From positions 1-42,151 of the forward strand of contig SFDP01000020.1 of NCBI GenBank assembly GCA_004558185.1: a stretch of DNA of 42,151 nt, read 5' to 3'. How positions within the stretch are numbered: position 1 is the first letter of the stretch; each line of letters opens with the position of its first letter. Below are positions 1-7,635 of the stretch, piece by piece. The notes beneath the pieces are model-generated. The model saw only the letters and a program-made list of their open reading frames with translations. It did not search any database and was not told the DNA's origin. This DNA is from Lachnospiraceae bacterium (GTDB lineage: Bacteria; Bacillota; Clostridia; Lachnospirales; Lachnospiraceae). Made by a program: the position numbers and the translations under genes.

Positions 1-1
1 A

Positions 2-130
2 GGTATAGATGAAATTCTTATGATGTCAAAATACAGATATCAGGACTTTGTTGAAAGCTATATGAATTACATGATACAGGGGACAAAAGTCAGAAATGCT
101 CCTGCACACAGGAAAGGAGTCCTGACTTAG
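2..130 (+). CDS. C-terminal end of a LytTR-family response regulator (partial)
   Basis: An open frame enters from the left edge and stops with TAG at 128-130. The 42 visible residues contain ILMMSKYRYQDFVESYMNYM, which resembles the last strand and helix of LytTR DNA-binding domains, where an 'ISRxYxxxFxxxYxxY' pattern is common. The GHKL sensor kinase begins four bases after the stop, the usual arrangement of an AgrA/AgrC-like two-component pair. The receiver domain would lie outside the window. Family call rests on a short tail plus context, so it is moderate. Confidence 0.55.
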   Translation, partial: GIDEILMMSKYRYQDFVESYMNYMIQGTKVRNAPAHRKGVLT

Positions 131-133
131 TAT

Positions 134-1573
134 ATGAAAATTGAATATAGGGTGACACAACAGACTATTGAACTGATTTCACAATTATTTGTAATATTCA
201 AAACTATTCTGCTGGAGCTTATCTTTATCGGCTTATGGAATCATCTGATTGAGCCAGGGCGTCAAATAAGGAAAGTAATCCTGTATATGTTGGTTACACT
301 GTCCATGGTTGTTCTTTATACTATGGAACTCCCCCCATATTCAAGGTACCTGCCGATAGTTATTTTCTGTATTACATATGGATATATATTCAAACTATGC
401 AGGTGGGAGAAGCCGACGTTCCTGTTTCTGTTTTTATATAATCTTCATACAATGTCTTTTTTAATTGCAAATAGCTTTTATCAGCTTCTCAACAAATATG
501 TGGATGCCAGGATGGATATGAGTGCTTCTGATATGATAGAGAAGCTCTATCTGTCCATCTGTATTTTGCAGATAGTGATGATGGCTTCGTATGGGATAAT
601 TTTTATGCTGCTCTATCTGATTTTTTGTAAAATGAATCCCAAGATTGAAGATATGTCACTTATGGAATTCATTTTTCTCTCCGTTCTTAATGTGGTAGGA
701 ATTATTCTGGCGTATATGATCGTAAAATTAACGGTTATCCCTTTGGATAATGAAATCTTTATTCTGTATGATGAAGCTTCTGATCTTCTATGGAAGGTAC
801 CGATTATTGCAGTTTTACTTTTGATCGGAGAGTATTCCTCAATCCACATATTCTGCCGTCATCAAAGATTTCTGATGGAAAGGGAGAGTGTAATCTCAAG
901 GGAGCTTGGACTAAAGCAGTTGGAGGCTCGGTTTGAAGAAGCACAGATGCTGTATGGAAATCTGAGGAGTCTCAGGCATGATATTAAAAATCACATCCAG
1001 GCCATTCAAGGACTTTCTAACTGCGGAGAAACCAAGGCAGCAAATGCCTATTTTGAAAGATTAAATGAAGCAATTGAAGAAATAGACGGTAAATTCAGCA
1101 CAGGCAATACACTGTGTGACGTTATTCTGAATGACAAATACAGAATTGCCAGAAAAAATGATATAGAAATGTTTGTAGATTTCAGATATGACGAAGGCAT
1201 ATCTGATTTTGACTTAGGCATTCTGCTTTCTAATCTGTGTGACAATGCCATAGAAGCCTGTCGAAAGGTGGCAGAAGGAGAGCGCTATATAGAAATATCT
1301 TTTATTTCAAATTCTTTATGCAGCTTACTGGAAGTAAGAAACTCTTACGATGGAAAAGAGCTTGTTTTAGGCGAAAACGGATTACCCATATCATCAAAGC
1401 CTTTTTCATCAGAAGAACATAGTCAAAAATATAATCATGGGATGGGTCTGAAAAATGTATCCGCAATTACAGAAGCATATTTGGGTAAATTGCAGATCGA
1501 TACAAGTGAAGGTGAGTTTTGCATCACCGTCATGCTGCAGAAAAGAAGGGATACCTGTCCAGTTACTACATGA
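134..1573 (+). CDS. GHKL-type sensor histidine kinase (AgrC/HPK10-like)
   Basis: A 479-residue membrane sensor kinase. The first ~245 residues form six or seven hydrophobic segments (about 15-35, 47-64, 71-90, 95-118, 141-164, 177-200, 222-241). A short helical linker leads to the phospho-acceptor motif LRSLRHDIKNHIQ with His282. The ATPase part shows an N-box, LLSNLCDNAIEA (around 364-375), and a G-box, HGMGLKNV (435-442), typical of the HATPase_c_5 GHKL group. These kinases usually sense peptides or envelope signals and phosphorylate a LytTR regulator, and the preceding partial gene looks like that partner. The signal is unknown; no peptide or processing gene (AgrB/D type) is visible in the window. 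Confidence 0.88.
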   Translation: MKIEYRVTQQTIELISQLFVIFKTILLELIFIGLWNHLIEPGRQIRKVILYMLVTLSMVVLYTMELPPYSRYLPIVIFCITYGYIFKLCRWEKPTFLFLFLYNLHTMSFLIANSFYQLLNKYVDARMDMSASDMIEKLYLSICILQIVMMASYGIIFMLLYLIFCKMNPKIEDMSLMEFIFLSVLNVVGIILAYMIVKLTVIPLDNEIFILYDEASDLLWKVPIIAVLLLIGEYSSIHIFCRHQRFLMERESVISRELGLKQLEARFEEAQMLYGNLRSLRHDIKNHIQAIQGLSNCGETKAANAYFERLNEAIEEIDGKFSTGNTLCDVILNDKYRIARKNDIEMFVDFRYDEGISDFDLGILLSNLCDNAIEACRKVAEGERYIEISFISNSLCSLLEVRNSYDGKELVLGENGLPISSKPFSSEEHSQKYNHGMGLKNVSAITEAYLGKLQIDTSEGEFCITVMLQKRRDTCPVTT

Positions 1574-1678
1574 AAATGTCCAGTGAAGAAAAATGGGTTT
1601 ATTCTGTACCGCTAACCATCGATAATGATTGTAGAGAATAAAACACACATTAGTGTAAGCACCAGGAAGGATGATTTT

Positions 1679-2404
1679 ATGAGAATTACAGCCAGAATGT
1701 TAAGCATGAGCAACTGCAGGACTAATTCATCAGTCTATGCAAGAAAAACGGTTAAGAGTCAAGGGATAAGCAAATACAAAAGACCTTTGACAGTAAGCAG
1801 CACAAGAACCCGCCAAACAGTCAATACCAGCACATCTGTGGATAAATATATCAAGCTGGGCGAGGAGGCAGAGCTTCTGAGAAGCAGTACGGAAATTCTC
1901 AATTCCTCCAGTAAGAGCGGTATCTTTGACAATGCCAGAAGTACCGGCTCAAAAGATACGCTTCTTGGCCAGGCAAAGCAGATGGTGAACAGCTTCAACA
2001 ATACGATGAGCGGATTGAAGAGCGAAACCTCTTCACTGAATCGTGTTTATCGGCAGATGATGGAAAATGCGGCCACAGAAAGCAGTGAAGCACTTTCCGC
2101 TATTGGAATCACCGTTAATCAGGACAGGACATTGCGTATTGATGAGACTAAGCTCAACCGTGCATCGATCGACGAAATAGAGGCTGCACTGGGCAGTAAA
2201 TCCGGCTTTACCACAAGAGTAAGCAGTCTGGCAGAAAATGTCTCTAAGAATGCAGTTACGACAGCAACCAATTTAAGCAGCACGATGAATTCCTACGGTG
2301 TGCCAGGCGTCTCATACAATCCATATACCGGGTTCAACTATGGAAATGCAAATTATCTGGCCGCACTCTTGTCAGGAACCAGCCGATTTAACTTCTGGGT
2401 TTAA
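1679..2404 (+). CDS. Orphan protein with a FliD C-terminal-like segment
   Basis: I choose ATG 1679 because AGGAAGG lies at 1664-1670; an upstream ATG at 1625 lacks such a site. The 241-residue product has no signal peptide or membrane segment and is rich in Ser, Thr and Asn. Residues 1-55 are basic. Residues 95-130 look like an amphipathic helix (LLGQAKQMVNSFNNTMSGLK). Residues 139-172 contain ALSAIGITVNQDRTLRIDET followed by KLN, closely resembling the FliD C-terminal signature 'lGI....dGtL.lDe.kL'. The tail ends in aromatic residues (NFWV). A normal FliD is about twice as long and sits in flagellar clusters; none is seen here. It could be a stand-alone flagellar-cap paralogue or another surface or filament-associated protein. 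Function unassigned. Confidence 0.6.
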   Translation: MRITARMLSMSNCRTNSSVYARKTVKSQGISKYKRPLTVSSTRTRQTVNTSTSVDKYIKLGEEAELLRSSTEILNSSSKSGIFDNARSTGSKDTLLGQAKQMVNSFNNTMSGLKSETSSLNRVYRQMMENAATESSEALSAIGITVNQDRTLRIDETKLNRASIDEIEAALGSKSGFTTRVSSLAENVSKNAVTTATNLSSTMNSYGVPGVSYNPYTGFNYGNANYLAALLSGTSRFNFWV

Positions 2405-2444
2405 AATAGATAAACCGCAGCACAGCATATGCGAGTGTAAATCT

Positions 2445-2473
2445 CAGTGGGAGAGGATTATCCTCACCCACTG
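2445..2473. terminator. Hairpin between convergent genes, possible bidirectional terminator
   Basis: CAGTGGG (2445-2451) pairs with CCCACTG (2467-2473), and GAGGA (2453-2457) with TCCTC (2461-2465), across an A-A mismatch and a TTA loop. It lies between the convergent FliD-like and DUF3892 genes and covers the stop codon of the latter (2464-2466). Neither side has a clear U-run, so termination is plausible from position but not proven. Confidence 0.45.
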
Positions 2474-2763
2474 ACTGACGGCAGATTTCCCAGATTATTA
2501 TTCTCACTTCCATCAGGGAGAGACTTCAAGTATTGGGTGTCCTTACGATGGGCAACCCCCACTCCCTGAATTTCTCCGGCTTTCGCCATAGCAACCCCTT
2601 CTTCCTTGGAAACGGTTTCTCCATCAGAAAGCTGATAACCGGAAATTTTACCTCCCTGCTTTACCAGGCCTACGATTTCTTTGGCATCGGCCTTTGGCTT
2701 TGGTACCTCATCCAATGCCGCATAGGCAAGCATGGCACCTAAATCTTTTTTATCTTCGTTCAT
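2464..2763 (-). CDS. DUF3892 domain protein
   Basis: A 99-residue protein with GGAGGG just before the ATG at 2763. Residues ~28-98 match the DUF3892 pattern: a short strand with GGKISGYQLSDG, then VSKEEGVAMAKAGEIQGVGV, then YLKSLPDGSENNNLGNLP. The final 'LxSxPDGsexNNLxnLP' stretch is typical of the family, whose role is unknown. These small proteins occur widely in Firmicutes, often as single genes. It reads against its neighbours, between a convergent FliD-like gene and a divergent radical SAM gene, so it is probably monocistronic. The N-terminal ~27 residues (MNEDKKDLGAMLAYAALDEV) are a lineage-specific extension. Confidence 0.82.
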   Translation of the reverse strand: MNEDKKDLGAMLAYAALDEVPKPKADAKEIVGLVKQGGKISGYQLSDGETVSKEEGVAMAKAGEIQGVGVAHRKDTQYLKSLPDGSENNNLGNLPSVSG

Positions 2764-2870
2764 TTTTCCCTCCGAAGCTATCTCCTCTGATATGACTTTC
2801 AGTAACGCTAATAGTATCTGAATAACCAGTAAAAATATTCAGTAATTTTTTAGCCTTTCTAAAAACGCAT

Positions 2871-2899
2871 TTGCTTTTCTCTCATAATTCCCGTATACT
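2871..2899 (+). promoter_or_regulatory. Putative sigma-A promoter of the radical SAM/RNase operon
   Basis: TTGCTT (2871-2876) and TATACT (2894-2899) are separated by 17 bases and would start transcription near 2906, about 95 bases before the gene at 3002. The rest of the 2764-3001 gap holds a weak AT-rich inverted repeat (CTGAATA 2818-2824 / TATTCAG 2836-2842, followed by TAATTTTTT) and nothing else I can name. Confidence 0.5.
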
Positions 2900-3001
2900 T
2901 GTACTGCCAAGGTTGTTCTGGAAAATTCGATAAAAAAATCAATTATCTGTTCACCACAAATGAGCGGCGCTTGAAAAATAGAAGATAAAAATGAGGTAGA
3001 C

Positions 3002-4894
3002 ATGAAGGAGTATAAATTAGCATTAAGCGATGAAATATTATTGCAGGTGGAAAAGCCTGCCCGTTATATCGGAAATGAAGTAAATGCAGTAAATAAAGCA
3101 GGTGATCCCAAGGTAGAGATTCGTTTTGCCATGTGCTTTCCCGATGTTTATGAAATCGGGATGTCCCATCTGGGGATTCAGATCATTTACGATATGCTGA
3201 ATCAATGGGAGGATGTGTGGTGCGAACGGGTATATTCCCCCTGGCTGGATTTGGACAAGATCATGCGGCAGGAAAATATCCCCCTTTTTGGGCTGGAATC
3301 TCAGGAGCCAATCAGGGATTTTGATTTTCTGGGGATAACCCTTCAGTATGAAATGTGTTATACCAATATTTTGCAGATTCTGGATCTGGCGCAGATTCCT
3401 TTACGCTCTGTCTGGCGGACCGGGGAACACCCCATTGTGATTGGCGGAGGCCCCTGCGTGTATAACCCGGAACCTATAGCAGATTTCTTTGATATCTTCT
3501 ATATTGGAGAGGGAGAAACCAGATATCGGGAACTTATGGATTTATATAAGAAGCACAAGAAAAAAGGCTTTGTACGGGAGGACTTCCTTCGCGAAGCAGC
3601 CTGTGTCCCCGGAATGTATGTACCAAAGTATTATGAGGCTTCTTATCATGAAGACGGTACCCTTGCTTCTTTTGGGCCAATCTACCAGGAATTACCGAAA
3701 AGCATTGCCAAAGAGTTGGTAGAGGACATAAGCCATACCTATTATCCCATGAAACCGGTGGTTCCCTTTATTAAGGTCACTCAGGACAGGGTAGTGCTGG
3801 AAATTCAAAGGGGCTGTATCCGAGGCTGTAGGTTCTGCCAGGCAGGGCAGCTTTATCGACCGGTTCGGGAAAGAAATGTGGATGTGATGAAGCAGTATGC
3901 CATAGATATGCTGAAGAATACCGGACATGAAGAAATCTCTCTAAGTTCTTTAAGCTCCAGTGACTATTCGCAGTTGGAGGAGCTGGTGAATTTTCTGATT
4001 GAAGAATGCAAAAAGCGCTCCATCAATATTTCGCTGCCTTCTCTGCGCATTGACGCCTTTTCTCTTGATGTCATGAGCAAGGTACAGGACGTGAGAAAAA
4101 GTTCCCTTACCTTTGCCCCTGAAGCCGGCAGTCAGCGGTTGAGAAACGTGATCAATAAGGGCTTGAGTGAGGAAGTGATTCTGCAGGGCAGTACCCTGGC
4201 TTTTCAGGGAGGCTGGAATCGGGTTAAGCTCTACTTTATGTTGGGGCTGCCTACGGAAACCGAAGCGGATATTCGGGGAATTGCCGAGCTTTGCAATAAG
4301 ATAGCTGCCGCTTATTTTGAAACCGTTCCCAAGGAGGAAAGAAAGAACGGCTCCGTACAAATTGTAGCCAGCACTTCCTTTTTTATTCCCAAGCCCTTTA
4401 CCCCCTTCCAGTGGTCACCTATGGATACCCGAGAGCAGTTTATCGAAAAGGCACAGTTGACTAAAAAGGCGGTTCGGGAGCAGATTAATCAGAAGCGGAT
4501 CAAATACAACTGGCATGAAGCAGATGTAAGCGTGATCGAAGGCCTTTTGGCAAGAGGCGACAGGAAGCTCTCCCGAGTTATTGAGACGGTTTATCGAAAG
4601 GGTTGTATTTTTGATGCCTGGAGTGAGCATTTTCATTATGAGATTTGGTTGGAAACCATGCAGGAATATGGTCTGGATATTGCATTTTATACCACCAGAG
4701 AACGTTCCTTTGAAGAACTGTTTCCCTGGGACTTTATCGACTGCGGAGTAACCAAGGCCTTTTTACTCCGGGAGTGGAAGCAGGCATTGGAAGAAAGAGA
4801 AAGCCCGAATTGCCGGGCTAAGTGCCTGGGCTGCGGGGCTGCCCGTTACCAGGTAGGTGTCTGCATGGAGGACAGGTGCACGGGAACAGCTTAA
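3002..4894 (+). CDS. TIGR03960-family B12-binding-like/radical SAM protein
   Basis: A 630-residue protein of the TIGR03960 family. The N-terminal ~250 residues include a Rossmann-like B12-binding-type region (GMSHLGIQIIYDML; IVIGGGPCVYNPEPIADFFD; a GEGE motif near 169-172). The radical SAM cluster motif is GCIRGCRFC with Cys272, Cys276 and Cys279. The C-terminus adds more cysteines (NCRAKCLGCG, VGVCMEDRC) that may hold another metal site. The family is nearly always followed by a TIGR03936/DUF2344 gene, as here 39 bases downstream, and this pair often precedes RNase E/G and rplU in clostridia. An RNA or ribosome modification role is inferred from that context only. Start ATG 3002 has GAGGT upstream. 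Confidence 0.9.
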   Translation: MKEYKLALSDEILLQVEKPARYIGNEVNAVNKAGDPKVEIRFAMCFPDVYEIGMSHLGIQIIYDMLNQWEDVWCERVYSPWLDLDKIMRQENIPLFGLESQEPIRDFDFLGITLQYEMCYTNILQILDLAQIPLRSVWRTGEHPIVIGGGPCVYNPEPIADFFDIFYIGEGETRYRELMDLYKKHKKKGFVREDFLREAACVPGMYVPKYYEASYHEDGTLASFGPIYQELPKSIAKELVEDISHTYYPMKPVVPFIKVTQDRVVLEIQRGCIRGCRFCQAGQLYRPVRERNVDVMKQYAIDMLKNTGHEEISLSSLSSSDYSQLEELVNFLIEECKKRSINISLPSLRIDAFSLDVMSKVQDVRKSSLTFAPEAGSQRLRNVINKGLSEEVILQGSTLAFQGGWNRVKLYFMLGLPTETEADIRGIAELCNKIAAAYFETVPKEERKNGSVQIVASTSFFIPKPFTPFQWSPMDTREQFIEKAQLTKKAVREQINQKRIKYNWHEADVSVIEGLLARGDRKLSRVIETVYRKGCIFDAWSEHFHYEIWLETMQEYGLDIAFYTTRERSFEELFPWDFIDCGVTKAFLLREWKQALEERESPNCRAKCLGCGAARYQVGVCMEDRCTGTA

Positions 4895-4933
4895 GGCATT
4901 GTGAAAATCGATTATAACCAGGAAGGAAAAAAT

Positions 4934-5632
4934 ATGCGTGTACGAATAAAATTCAGTAAGCATGGTGCGGTAAAATTTATCGGACATCTGGATACCATGC
5001 GGTATTTCCAAAAGGCGATTCGCCGCTCCGAAATAGATATCGCCTATTCCGGGGGCTTTAGTCCTCATCAGATTATGAGCTTTGCGGCTCCCTTAGGGGT
5101 AGGGCAGACCAGTAATGGTGAGTATATGGATATTGAGGTAAACAGCCATCAGGGAAGTCAGGATATGCTTAAGAAGCTGAATGAGACCATGGTGGAGGGG
5201 ATTCAGGTGCTGAATGTGGTGGCTCTGCCGGATACTGCAGGAAATGCTATGGCCAGTGTAGCCGCAGCAGGCTATACCATTGAATGGAAAGAGGGCTATC
5301 AGCCTTTATCCGGCTTAAAGGAACAGGTGGCTGCTTTTTTAGAAAAAGAAAATATTTTTGTCACCAAGCAGACCAAAAAGAGCGAGCTTACTCTGGATAT
5401 CAAGCCGGGAATTTATGAACTAAACGCCAAAGAGGATCGTCTGTATATGCTGGTGGATGCCAGCAGTAAGGGGAATATCAAGCCAACACTGCTGTTGGAA
5501 GCCTTATATGACCTTGCAGGAGAAGAATTGAATCCCCTGTCCATTCAAATTACCAGAGAGGATACCTATACCGATATCGGTACAACGGTTCCTCAATTCG
5601 TTCCCTTAGATGCAGTGGGAAAGGAATTCTAA
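4934..5632 (+). CDS. TIGR03936/DUF2344 radical-SAM-linked protein
   Basis: A 232-residue protein beginning MRVRIKFSKHGAVKFIGHLD. ATG 4934 is chosen because AGGAAGG (4920-4926) precedes it; a GTG at 4901 in the same frame has no such site. The N-terminal 'R..f.K.g...f.shLD..r...ra.rRa.iP.ayS.GFnPhp' pattern of the family is recognisable (HLDTMRYFQKAIRRSE, then GGFSPHQIMSFAAPLGVG). In many bacteria this domain is fused to, or lies directly downstream of, the TIGR03960 radical SAM protein, and the two are thought to act together. It overlaps the RNase E/G start by one base (TAATG), so translational coupling is likely. Confidence 0.88.
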   Translation: MRVRIKFSKHGAVKFIGHLDTMRYFQKAIRRSEIDIAYSGGFSPHQIMSFAAPLGVGQTSNGEYMDIEVNSHQGSQDMLKKLNETMVEGIQVLNVVALPDTAGNAMASVAAAGYTIEWKEGYQPLSGLKEQVAAFLEKENIFVTKQTKKSELTLDIKPGIYELNAKEDRLYMLVDASSKGNIKPTLLLEALYDLAGEELNPLSIQITREDTYTDIGTTVPQFVPLDAVGKEF

Positions 5633-6816
5633 TGAACCGGACATTAATTTTAACGAGAGGGAAAGGGAAAATACTTTCCCTTTTATTTCAGCAAAATCGT
5701 TTAATCAGAGCCAATGCTTATCCTGAACAGGGATCCGATCTGGAATCCGTTTACATTGGTAAGGTGAAAAATATAGTTTCCTCACTGGAGGCGGCTTTCG
5801 TTGAATATAAGCCGGAGACCATAGGTTTTTTACCCATGAAGCAGGTGAAACATCCGATTTTGACCAATCGCAGATTTGATGGCCGGCTGATTGCGGGGGA
5901 TGAGCTTGTGGTTCAGGTGGAGAAGGAAGGCATAAAAAATAAACCTCCCGGACTTACCTGTAATCTCTCTTTTACCGGAAAATACTGTGTGTTGACCACC
6001 GGGAAGAAAACATTGGGCTTCAGTAATAAGCTGTCTTTGGAACAAAGAGAAAGGTTGAAAAACTGCCTTTTGGAGAACCATCTGAACGAACGCTTAGCCG
6101 AAGAAGCGGTAGGCATGGTGGTTCGAACCAATGCCGGAGAATTGGAAACTCCGCAGCCCCTACTGGAAGAAATAAGCATTTTACTTAAAGAAAAAAACAG
6201 GCTGCTTCAGGCTGCCTGTCACCGAACCTGCTTCAGCCGTCTGCAGCAGCCCCTTCCTCCCTACCTTGCCGGGATACGGGATTTATATTCCTATTCCTAT
6301 GATAAGATTCTGACGGATGATGAAACGATATTTAGGGAAATACAGCAAACCTTTGGGGAAAAGGAGAGGCTTGTTTTCTATCAGGATGATGTAATTTCTC
6401 TTTCACGGCTATACCATGTGGAAACCAGCCTTAGGGAGGCGCTGGGAGAGAAGGTATGGCTAAGTAACGGAGCTTATCTGGTTATTCAGCCAACAGAGGC
6501 ACTTACCGTAATCGATGTAAACAGTGGTAAGTACCAGAAAAAGTCCAAAGACCAGGCTGCCTTTTACCTGATCAACAGGGAGGCTGCAAAGGAAATCGCA
6601 CTGCAGCTTAAGCTGAGAAATATTTCAGGAATAGTCATTATTGACTTTATTAATCAAAGTTCTCATGAACAGGATAAGAGGCTGCTGCAGTATTTGACTG
6701 AGTTGGTCGGTGAGGATTCCGTGCAAACTACAGTAATGGGAATGACGGCTTTGGGGTTGGTAGAAGTAACCCGTAAAAAAATCAGTCCTCCATTATGGGA
6801 ACAGCTTAAGACCTGA
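5632..6816 (+). CDS. rng: Ribonuclease E/G family endoribonuclease, short form
   Basis: A 394-residue RNase E/G. The N-terminal ~110 residues contain an S1-like RNA-binding region (YIGKVKNIVSSLEAAFVEYK ... GFLPMKQV). The catalytic core is clear: PTEALTVIDVNSG with Asp295 and ISGIVIIDFIN with Asp338. Their spacing of 43 residues equals that of the two Mg-binding Asp of E. coli RNase E. The protein stops soon after LVEVTRKK, so the zinc-link CPxCxG motif and the small domain of proteobacterial enzymes are absent. It likely takes part in rRNA maturation or mRNA decay. The start overlaps the previous stop. A 113-base gap with a structured element follows. Confidence 0.88.
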   Translation: MNRTLILTRGKGKILSLLFQQNRLIRANAYPEQGSDLESVYIGKVKNIVSSLEAAFVEYKPETIGFLPMKQVKHPILTNRRFDGRLIAGDELVVQVEKEGIKNKPPGLTCNLSFTGKYCVLTTGKKTLGFSNKLSLEQRERLKNCLLENHLNERLAEEAVGMVVRTNAGELETPQPLLEEISILLKEKNRLLQAACHRTCFSRLQQPLPPYLAGIRDLYSYSYDKILTDDETIFREIQQTFGEKERLVFYQDDVISLSRLYHVETSLREALGEKVWLSNGAYLVIQPTEALTVIDVNSGKYQKKSKDQAAFYLINREAAKEIALQLKLRNISGIVIIDFINQSSHEQDKRLLQYLTELVGEDSVQTTVMGMTALGLVEVTRKKISPPLWEQLKT

Positions 6817-6860
6817 TACAGCATTTTTAAATTAACCAGATTAAATACACCAGGAAGCCA

Positions 6861-6926
6861 ACCGGGATTTATGTCCTGCACAGATCCCGGTGATTAAAAT
6901 GCTGCTGAAGCAGCAGAATGAGGGGG
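6861..6926 (+). promoter_or_regulatory. Structured leader element, copy A, before the Nudix gene
   Basis: Hairpin 1: ACCGGGAT (6861-6868) pairs perfectly with ATCCCGGT (6884-6891). Then comes GATTAAAA, and hairpin 2 is TGCTGC (6900-6905) with GCAGCA (6910-6915) around a TGAA loop, followed at once by GAATGAGGGGG, which includes the ribosome-binding site. A second copy on the other strand (27566-27629) precedes minC. The shared segments include GGGATTT, GATTAAAATGCTGC and GCAGCAGAATGAG. This suggests a regulated translation-initiation region or an interspersed repeat. No known RNA family recognised. Confidence 0.6.
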
Positions 6927-6929
6927 AAA

Positions 6930-7514
6930 ATGAAGGATCAGAATCTAAATGCCATAAAGCTTCTAAAAATGGAAAAGGTAAGAGAAGGGAAGTATTTGAA
7001 AAACTATGAGCTCACCTATTTGAATAAGGCAGGCCGCAAAAAGACCTTCGAAATCGTCAGCCGTAAAAATTTATGCTCGCCTGATGAGCTGGGAGCCAAG
7101 CCCAGCGGTGTTTCCATTATTGCTTTTCAAGACGATAAGCTGCTTTTGCTGAAAGAGTTTAGAATGAGTATTAATAAGAGTATATTCAACCTCTGTGCCG
7201 GTATGCTGGAGGAAGGAGAAAGCATCGAAGAGTGCATTGAACGGGAGCTGTATGAGGAAACCGGTCTTGTACCGAAACGGATTATATCCATTCTTCCTCC
7301 CTCTTATTCGGCAGTGGGCTTTTCCGATACCACTACCTATATTGCATTTGTTGAAGTAAAAGGAGAGCTGGCAGATCATTCCTCAGAGAACGAATTGATC
7401 AGTCCTCATTTTTTTACCAGAACAGAATTAAAGGAGCTGCTTACCATGGAGGAGTTCAGTTCCCGATCCCAGCTTGCGGCTTTCTTTTTTATCCATAATC
7501 ATCTTTTTGCTTGA
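6930..7514 (+). CDS. Nudix hydrolase, ADP-ribose pyrophosphatase-like
   Basis: A 194-residue Nudix protein when started at ATG 6930, just after AGGGGG (6921-6926). An ATG at 6918 lies inside the leader element and is less likely. The Nudix box is complete, beginning GMLEEGESIEECIE and continuing RELYEETGL (residues ~91-113), fitting Gx5Ex7REUxEExGU. The N-terminal strand region and the PPSYSAVGFSDTTTYIAFVE segment after the box resemble ADP-ribose or ADP-sugar pyrophosphatases of the NudF/YqkG type. Substrate cannot be fixed from sequence. The stop codon is overlapped by the -35 box of the rplU promoter. Confidence 0.87.
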   Translation: MKDQNLNAIKLLKMEKVREGKYLKNYELTYLNKAGRKKTFEIVSRKNLCSPDELGAKPSGVSIIAFQDDKLLLLKEFRMSINKSIFNLCAGMLEEGESIEECIERELYEETGLVPKRIISILPPSYSAVGFSDTTTYIAFVEVKGELADHSSENELISPHFFTRTELKELLTMEEFSSRSQLAAFFFIHNHLFA

Positions 7515-7539
7515 CAGGAAGGAGGCCTTATGCTATGGT
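7511..7539 (+). promoter_or_regulatory. Promoter of the rplU-prp-rpmA operon
   Basis: A consensus -35 box TTGACA (7511-7516) is followed after 17 bases by TATGGT (7534-7539). The -35 box overlaps the Nudix stop codon TGA (7512-7514). Transcription would begin near 7546 and leave a ~90-base leader before rplU. Confidence 0.55.
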
Positions 7540-7545
7540 AATGAA

Positions 7546-7635
7546 GTATGCCGCACAGTGGGGTTATAAGACTGCTTATGCAGCACCGAAGCTGGCGAGT
7601 AAGCAAACGTTAAGTTTGTATATAGGAGGTGCCTT
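7546..7635 (+). ncRNA. Probable ribosomal protein L21 leader
   Basis: The ~90-base untranslated segment before rplU contains small hairpins (CTGC-TTAT-GCAG near 7577-7588; CAAAC-GTTAA-GTTTG before the ribosome-binding site) and GC-rich conserved-looking blocks. Firmicute rplU genes commonly carry an L21 autoregulatory leader at exactly this place. The call is from position and folding; I did not verify the family consensus. A 60-codon open frame running through it (7511-7693) has no support. Confidence 0.45.

Noticed and set aside
1600..1635. CCATCGATAAT resembling a flagellar sigma factor -10 box before the FliD-like gene
   Set aside because: No TAAA-type -35 at the right distance; the match alone is too short.
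2818..2842. CTGAATA/TATTCAG inverted repeat before the radical SAM operon as an operator
   Set aside because: AT-rich 7-bp stem, common by chance; no second copy and no known regulator match.
3950..4360. 136-codon open frame on the - strand inside the TIGR03960 gene
   Set aside because: Antisense shadow of a well-supported radical SAM gene.
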